DNA of 9,244 nucleotides from Deltaproteobacteria bacterium UBA3076 (GTDB lineage Bacteria; Desulfobacterota; Dissulfuribacteria; Dissulfuribacterales; UBA3076). The notes below the pieces were generated by a model. That model did no database searches, was not told the origin of the DNA, and worked only from the letters and a program-made list of their open reading frames with translations. A program made the translations under genes and the position numbers. Shown piece by piece: positions 6,024 to 9,244 of the stretch (its first letter is position 1; every line of letters starts with the position of its first letter). Location: assembly GCA_002367355.1 (NCBI GenBank), contig DFBQ01000024.1:1-9244 (forward strand), in the 5' to 3' direction.

Positions 6024-6487
6024 TAATTATCCTTTTCCGTTGTGGTAATGCGGACGTCTTTTACAAATACTTCAAAATGCAGGGTCTTGCCGGCCAGGGG
6101 ATGGTTAAAGTCCAGCATCATGGCGCCTTCCCAGATGGACTTGACCATAGCTGGTTGTCTTAAGCCAAATTCGTCAGGGGCCTTGACTACCTTGCCCACT
6201 TCCACTTCTCCTGAAATCCTTTCAATGGCCATCAGTGTTACCTTCCCGGGATTATAGGGCCCATAGGTGTAGTTTGGAGAGACAAATATTACCTTTCTTT
6301 CTCCGGGAGCAAGCCCGACAATATTTTCCTCAACGGGTTTGGGGAAATTACCCTTTCCGCATACAAAGGTTACCGGTCCTCCTGACTTTTCAGAGGAATC
6401 CACTACTTTCCCCGATGATAGCCTGACCTGGTATTCCATTTCCACCAGTCTTCCATGTTCTACACGGAGTAGGACCTTTCTTGTCAT
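6023..6487 (-). CDS. SlyD-like FKBP-type peptidyl-prolyl isomerase
   Basis: This is a cytoplasmic FKBP-type prolyl isomerase/chaperone of the SlyD group. From the ATG at 6487 it is 154 residues. The order matches SlyD: an N-terminal strand (LVEMEYQVRLSSGKVVDSS), a first FKBP half with GKGNFPKPVEENIVGLAPGE, the NYTYGPYN segment (SlyD: AYGQY), an insert-in-flap domain (about residues 75-125) and the diagnostic DFNHPLAGKTLHFEV (126-140). The His-rich metal-binding tail of E. coli SlyD is absent. The usual LISGLE active-site strand is replaced by FPKPVE, so isomerase activity may be altered and chaperone function is the safer expectation. The frame extends to a TTG at 6517, but its 10 extra residues do not resemble the family. 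It follows the DUF1178 gene on the same strand, with a 72-base gap. Confidence 0.88.
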   Translation of the reverse strand: MTRKVLLRVEHGRLVEMEYQVRLSSGKVVDSSEKSGGPVTFVCGKGNFPKPVEENIVGLAPGERKVIFVSPNYTYGPYNPGKVTLMAIERISGEVEVGKVVKAPDEFGLRQPAMVKSIWEGAMMLDFNHPLAGKTLHFEVFVKDVRITTTEKDN

Positions 6488-6523
6488 ATCCCTGGTTGCT
6501 TCAATCTCATTTTTCAAAGCTAA

Positions 6524-6560
6524 AACCTAATGGCTAACAGCTAACCGCTCAACTTAGGTT
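6524..6560. repeat. Inverted repeat enclosing an 8-base tandem pair
   Basis: AACCTAA (6524-6530) is the exact reverse complement of TTAGGTT (6554-6560), which reaches the stop codon of the DUF1178 gene. Between them are TGGCTAAC and AGCTAACC (6531-6546), two near-copies of an 8-base unit, with a further GCTAA at 6519-6523. It is the weakest member of the set of short-period tracts in this window. Confidence 0.55.
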
Positions 6561-6982
6561 CAATGACCCTTTGTAGAGGTTTTTTCCGGTACTGGGATTT
6601 TCATAAAGGAAATTCCTTCTTCCTTCAGAATTTTTTCTTCCTCTGATGTAGCAACACCCCTTATGTTACGGTTTTCAGCCACACCGTAATGTATCTTGAG
6701 GGCCTCTTGCGCAAATGCCGTCCCTACGTCTTCTGTATTTTTTTCCACCATAGTGTATATCTTATACAGCATCTCATTCAAGGCCGCTTTCAAGGTGTCT
6801 CCATCTTTGCCGACGGACCTGGTGCATACCGCAACTGCAGAGGGGATTTTCTGGACATTATTGCTGCCACAGACAGGACAAGTCAACAGACCCTTTTCCT
6901 TCTGTGTCTCAAACGCCTCCCCATCCCGAAACCAGGCTTCAAAGGTATGATCTTGATCGCAACGCAAATCAAAGGCTATCAT
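6560..6982 (-). CDS. DUF1178 family zinc-ribbon-like protein
   Basis: This small protein of 140 residues belongs to the DUF1178 family of uncharacterised bacterial proteins. The N-terminus MIAFDLRCDQDHTFEAWF and the CPVCGS knuckle supply likely metal ligands C8, H12, C35 and C38. The conserved C-terminal block is recognisable: VGTAFAQEALKIHYGVAENRNIRGVAT (86-112), then an acidic helix ending near EEGISFMKIPVP. It is predicted to be cytoplasmic, with no signal peptide or membrane segment. No biochemical role is established for the family as far as I know. The ATG at 6982 has no Shine-Dalgarno site; a TATCAA sequence 10 bases upstream (minus strand, 6997-6992) could be a -10 box, which would make the message nearly leaderless. 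It is divergent from lolA and is followed by the SlyD-like gene. Confidence 0.88.
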   Translation of the reverse strand: MIAFDLRCDQDHTFEAWFRDGEAFETQKEKGLLTCPVCGSNNVQKIPSAVAVCTRSVGKDGDTLKAALNEMLYKIYTMVEKNTEDVGTAFAQEALKIHYGVAENRNIRGVATSEEEKILKEEGISFMKIPVPEKTSTKGH

Positions 6983-7213
6983 AATGTAAAATTGATAACA
7001 TTTTGTGAATGGAAACGCAATCTGAACCAGCGAGAATGAAAATTAATGATCCCGCACAGGTTGAAATATTTTCCAGATCCCAACTCAAAATTTTCCAAGT
7101 CCGCCCGAAGGGCGTTAAGTTCAGTATAAAGCGCATGTAATGCTGGATGAACCTCAAAAAATACTTTAATATTCGGGCAAGGTATTGTTTTGTAGTCGAA
7201 TGGAGGCATAATT
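6983..7213. other. Divergent intergenic region between DUF1178 and lolA
   Basis: This 231-base region must hold promoters for both directions. It is not marked by the tandem tracts seen elsewhere. A small GC-rich hairpin, CGCCC-GAA-GGGCG, lies at 7102-7114. On the minus strand an open frame of 76 codons (ATG at 7209, stop at 6979) spans almost the whole region and overlaps the DUF1178 start by four bases (ATGA). The middle of its translation looks helical (HPALHALYTELNALRADLENF), but the end does not look protein-like and no ribosome site precedes it. I do not call it a gene. Confidence 0.5.
7202..7206 (+). promoter_or_regulatory. Ribosome binding site of lolA
   Basis: GGAGG lies 7 bases before the ATG at 7214. 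It fixes the lolA start and is one of the two strongest Shine-Dalgarno sites in the window, in contrast to several mqn genes that have none. Confidence 0.85.
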
Positions 7214-7945
7214 ATGTACAATGCGCGCTTATTTTATTTTTTACTACTTATAGTTATGGTGTTTACTCCTGTTTCAGAGTCCCTGGCAGAGGGTCTTTCA
7301 GAACGTGGAGAAAATCTTGTATTACTGTTACAGAAAAAATACGAAATCACCACTGACATTACGTCTAACTTCGAGCAGGAGACGTTTGCTTCCGGTTCTT
7401 CAGAGGGTCTCAAGGCAGAAGGGAAGGTCTATTTCAATCGTCCGCACCAGATGCGCTGGGAATACAGTCAGCCGGAGCCGCAGCTTATTGTTACCAGCGG
7501 GAAAGAGGTATATGTGTATGAGGAGGAGGCCAATCAGGTAATGGTGGTTCCCAGGGATCAATTACTTTCAACTGAGATAAGCAAGGCCTTTTTTTTTGGA
7601 AAAGGTGACCTCAAGCGTTTTTTTATTGTAGAGCATCCAGTAAAAGGCCAACCAGATGCCGGGTGGATGCTGAAGCTTACCCCGAGGAATCCGGTACCGC
7701 AGGTATGCACTATATGGATTATCGTAGATTCTGATACCCATCTGGTAAAGGAGATGTGGCTGGAAGACCAGCTAGGTGGCAGGACACATCTTGTATTCAG
7801 CAATGTCAAGGTCAATAAAGGCCTTTCAAACGATCTTTTCCGGTTTGTTCCACCTCCAGGTGTGGAAATCTACCGTACAGATGACTCTAAGGTTCTAGGT
7901 TCAGAGGTTCAGGGTTCAGAGTTTACGGAAAATCTAAGCCGTTGA
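7214..7945 (+). CDS. lolA: Outer-membrane lipoprotein carrier LolA
   Basis: LolA is the periplasmic chaperone that accepts lipoproteins from the LolCDE transporter and delivers them to the outer membrane. Residues 1-25 form a signal peptide: a short basic start (MYNAR), a hydrophobic stretch (LFYFLLLIVMVF) and a likely cleavage after SLA. The mature part shows the LolA barrel pattern ITSNFEQETF, GKVYFNRPHQMRWEYSQPEPQLIVTSGKEVYVYE, then a KLTPR strand and the C-terminal VFSNVKVNKGLSNDLFRFVPPPGVEI. It has 243 residues, against about 200 for E. coli LolA. The last 20 or so residues after PPPGVEIYRTDD (SKVLGSEVQGSEF) come from a tandem tract in the DNA, so they are probably a non-functional extension. 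It is followed by nadA after 93 bases. Confidence 0.93.
   Translation: MYNARLFYFLLLIVMVFTPVSESLAEGLSERGENLVLLLQKKYEITTDITSNFEQETFASGSSEGLKAEGKVYFNRPHQMRWEYSQPEPQLIVTSGKEVYVYEEEANQVMVVPRDQLLSTEISKAFFFGKGDLKRFFIVEHPVKGQPDAGWMLKLTPRNPVPQVCTIWIIVDSDTHLVKEMWLEDQLGGRTHLVFSNVKVNKGLSNDLFRFVPPPGVEIYRTDDSKVLGSEVQGSEFTENLSR
7890..7919. repeat. Tandem AGGTTCAG tract in lolA 3' end (left hairpin arm)
   Basis: Units are AGGTTCT, AGGTTCAG, AGGTTCAG and GGTTCAG, inside the last codons of lolA. It is inverted relative to 7985-8017. 7905-7918 is an exact reverse complement of 7998-8011 (14 bases), and allowing two G-U pairs the RNA pairing extends to 7899-7921 with 7995-8017 (23 pairs). Confidence 0.85.
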
Positions 7946-7984
7946 TTCGTGAGTTCTGAATGGATTCTGAATTTAAAGAAAAAT

Positions 7985-8017
7985 AACCTTGAACCTTTGA
8001 ACCCTGAACCTTTGAAC
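7985..8017. repeat. Inverted tandem tract upstream of nadA (right hairpin arm)
   Basis: Near-repeats of TGAACCTT and TGAACCC occur in the lolA-nadA gap. The right arm ends 10 bases before the nadA ribosome site at 8028-8032, so a stem formed with the end of lolA would sit just upstream of nadA translation initiation without covering it. Confidence 0.85.
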
Positions 8018-8027
8018 GTCTACAATC

Positions 8028-8032
8028 AGGAG
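8028..8032 (+). promoter_or_regulatory. Ribosome binding site of nadA
   Basis: AGGAG is placed 6 bases before the ATG at 8039. It decides the nadA start against the longer open frame, which begins with a GTG at 7949 and would translate the tandem tract. Confidence 0.88.
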
Positions 8033-8038
8033 AACAAA

Positions 8039-8956
8039 ATGTCCAATGAAAGTTTAGCTGGAGAAATCCGTGCATTGGCACAGGAGAAAAACGCCATCAT
8101 TCTTGCTCACAATTACCAGGTGCCGGAGGTCCAGGATATTGCGGACCTTACCGGAGATTCTCTGGCCCTGAGTATCCAGGCATCAGAGACCGAAGCCGAT
8201 ATCATAATATTTTGCGGAGTCCGTTTTATGGCTGAGACCGCGGCCATTGTTTGTCCGGATAAAAAAGTGATACTGCCTGTAAAAGAGGCGGGCTGTGGTA
8301 TGGCGGATATGCTGAACGCCGCGGAGCTGAAGGCAGAGAAAGCAAAGTATCCCGGTGTGCCTGTGGTAACATATGTGAATTCTACAGCCGAAGTAAAGGC
8401 GGAAAGCGACATCTGCTGTACCTCAGCCAATGCGGTGCAGGTCGTTAAATCCTTAAAGACTCCTGAGGTCCTTATGACCCCGGACAAGAATCTGGCAATG
8501 TGGGTACAGAGACACACAGATCAAAAAATCCATTACTGGCTTGGTTACTGTCCAATTCACGATGATCTGACAGTTGCCCAGGTCAAGGTGGCAAAAGCCG
8601 CTCATCCCGAGGCTTTGCTGATGGCCCATCCTGAGTGCCCTCCAGAAGTGCTGGACATGGCGGACGCGGTAAGAAGCACCAGTGGCATGCTGACCTTTGC
8701 GGCAGAATCCAAGGCAAAGGAATTCATTGTTGCCACAGAGATCGGGCTTTTATATACGTTGAAGAAGCAAAACCCAGGAAAGAGATTTTACGCTGCTTCT
8801 CCTGAGATGGTCTGCATAGACATGAAAAAAACAGGCCTGAAGGAGGTGTTGCAGGCCCTTCAGACAGAAGGGCCTGTGATTGTTGTGCCCGAACCGATTC
8901 GTTTGATGGCCCTCAAGGCTGTTGAACGTATGATGGCCGTACCCAGGGATTTATAG
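8039..8956 (+). CDS. nadA: Quinolinate synthase NadA
   Basis: NadA condenses iminoaspartate (from NadB, or aspartate dehydrogenase in some anaerobes) with dihydroxyacetone phosphate to give quinolinate, the first committed step to NAD, using an oxygen-sensitive [4Fe-4S] cluster. The three cluster cysteines are in place: C86 in EAGCGMADM, C171 in LGYCPIHDD and C259 in MVCIDMKK, a spacing like the short Thermotoga-type enzyme (83/170/256). Other conserved parts are AHNYQVPEVQDIADLTGDS (23-41), CGVRFMAETA, TYVNSTAEVKA, CCTSANA, MTPDKNLAMWV, AHPECPPEV and STSGML. Its 305 residues fit the short class that lacks the extended C-terminus of the E. coli enzyme. The start at 8039 is set by a good ribosome site. 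No nadB or nadC is in the window. Confidence 0.96.
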   Translation: MSNESLAGEIRALAQEKNAIILAHNYQVPEVQDIADLTGDSLALSIQASETEADIIIFCGVRFMAETAAIVCPDKKVILPVKEAGCGMADMLNAAELKAEKAKYPGVPVVTYVNSTAEVKAESDICCTSANAVQVVKSLKTPEVLMTPDKNLAMWVQRHTDQKIHYWLGYCPIHDDLTVAQVKVAKAAHPEALLMAHPECPPEVLDMADAVRSTSGMLTFAAESKAKEFIVATEIGLLYTLKKQNPGKRFYAASPEMVCIDMKKTGLKEVLQALQTEGPVIVVPEPIRLMALKAVERMMAVPRDL

Positions 8957-9170
8957 CCCGCTGCCATCCGGTTAGTGCTTAGGCGTCAACAATTTATAAC
9001 TTCGCAATTATATGTTTAATGCAGACATGAAATATAATGAGAATTCGGTTTAAGGAAGTCTGTTAATAGCCTATATTAAAGGATTTATACTGAAGTTTCA
9101 CCGTTTTCTGAAGGTTTTCGGGGATGGTAGCCACATTTTTCCCAATTTAGGATACCTCGCCGAAAAAGCT

Positions 9171-9201
9171 GGCATATAAAATGCGATGCACTTTTTATGC
9201 C
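9171..9201. repeat. Imperfect 14-pair hairpin downstream of nadA
   Basis: GGCATATAAAATGC and GCACTTTTTATGCC pair at 12 of 14 positions around a 3-base loop. The ten bases 9173-9182 (CATATAAAAT) also partly match, inverted, the TTTTATATG at 9224-9232. No T-run follows, so an intrinsic terminator is unlikely. A leader structure or the end of a mobile element are alternatives. Confidence 0.55.
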
Positions 9202-9229
9202 ATGATATCAAGTACTTAGGACGTTTTAT

Positions 9230-9244
9230 ATGTTGCGCTATGGC
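9230..9244 (+). CDS. Possible start of a gene beyond the window edge
   Basis: ATG at 9230 begins five codons (MLRYG) before the sequence ends. AGGA at 9218-9221 is a fair ribosome site with an 8-base spacer. Too little is present to identify a product, and the call rests only on the ribosome site. Confidence 0.25.

Larger units (their letters stand above)
8957..9244. other. Region after nadA with no identified gene
   Basis: These 288 AT-rich bases have no recognisable gene, and no good terminator was seen just after nadA. There is no 7/8-base tandem tract here. It contains an imperfect hairpin at 9171-9201, and at its end a possible translation start (ATG 9230). A short complementary pair, TTTTCGG and CCGAAAA, flanks the segment just before the hairpin. 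It may be the leader of the next plus-strand gene. Confidence 0.5.

Noticed and set aside
7102..7114. Small GC-rich hairpin as a bidirectional terminator between DUF1178 and lolA
   Set aside because: These genes diverge, so no terminator is expected; the stem is only five pairs and lacks a T-run.
7949..8038. N-terminal extension of nadA from a GTG at 7949
   Set aside because: The extension translates a tandem tract, while ATG 8039 has an AGGAG site at ideal spacing and matches NadA N-termini.
7890..8038. Riboswitch or intrinsic terminator upstream of nadA
   Set aside because: The pairing arms are simple tandem tracts, no known aptamer pattern was recognised, and no T-run follows the stem.

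Overview
The window reads as chromosomal DNA from a Gram-negative, probably anaerobic bacterium, with a Desulfobacterota-like ('deltaproteobacterial') flavour. This assignment is an inference from gene content: futalosine-route menaquinone genes, a LolA lipoprotein carrier (so an outer membrane), a DUF1178 protein, NadA, and a style of short-period repeats in the gene gaps. No rRNA, tRNA, CRISPR array or complete mobile element was seen.

Layout. Positions 1-6982 hold eight genes, all on the minus strand. Read in their own direction they are: a DUF1178 zinc-binding protein (6982-6560), a SlyD-like FKBP prolyl isomerase (6487-6023), mqnE (5890-4805), mqnC (4790-3732), an amidohydrolase best read as aminofutalosine deaminase MqnX (3531-2236), mqnA (2207-1341), the menaquinone methyltransferase menG/ubiE (1337-627) and rnhA (from 473, running off the left edge). 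A divergent intergenic region (6983-7213) separates these from the plus-strand genes lolA (7214-7945) and nadA (8039-8956). The last 288 bases hold no recognised gene, apart from a hairpin and a possible start codon for a gene lying beyond the right edge.

Function. The core is a menaquinone (futalosine pathway) cluster. MqnA dehydrates chorismate to 3-[(1-carboxyvinyl)oxy]benzoate. MqnE joins this to SAM to give 6-amino-6-deoxyfutalosine. MqnX would deaminate that to futalosine. After hydrolysis by an enzyme not encoded here (MqnB), MqnC cyclises dehypoxanthine futalosine. The next enzyme, MqnD, is also absent. MenG performs the final C-methylation after prenylation. NadA starts NAD synthesis and LolA moves lipoproteins to the outer membrane.

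Most unusual feature. Nearly every gap between genes (and some gene ends) carries a short tandem tract with a 7- or 8-base unit. The unit differs from gap to gap, and most tracts have an inverted partner nearby. One 8-base family flanks mqnX in opposite orientations and is translated at the start of that gene. Another forms a potential 23-pair hairpin joining the end of lolA to the leader of nadA.
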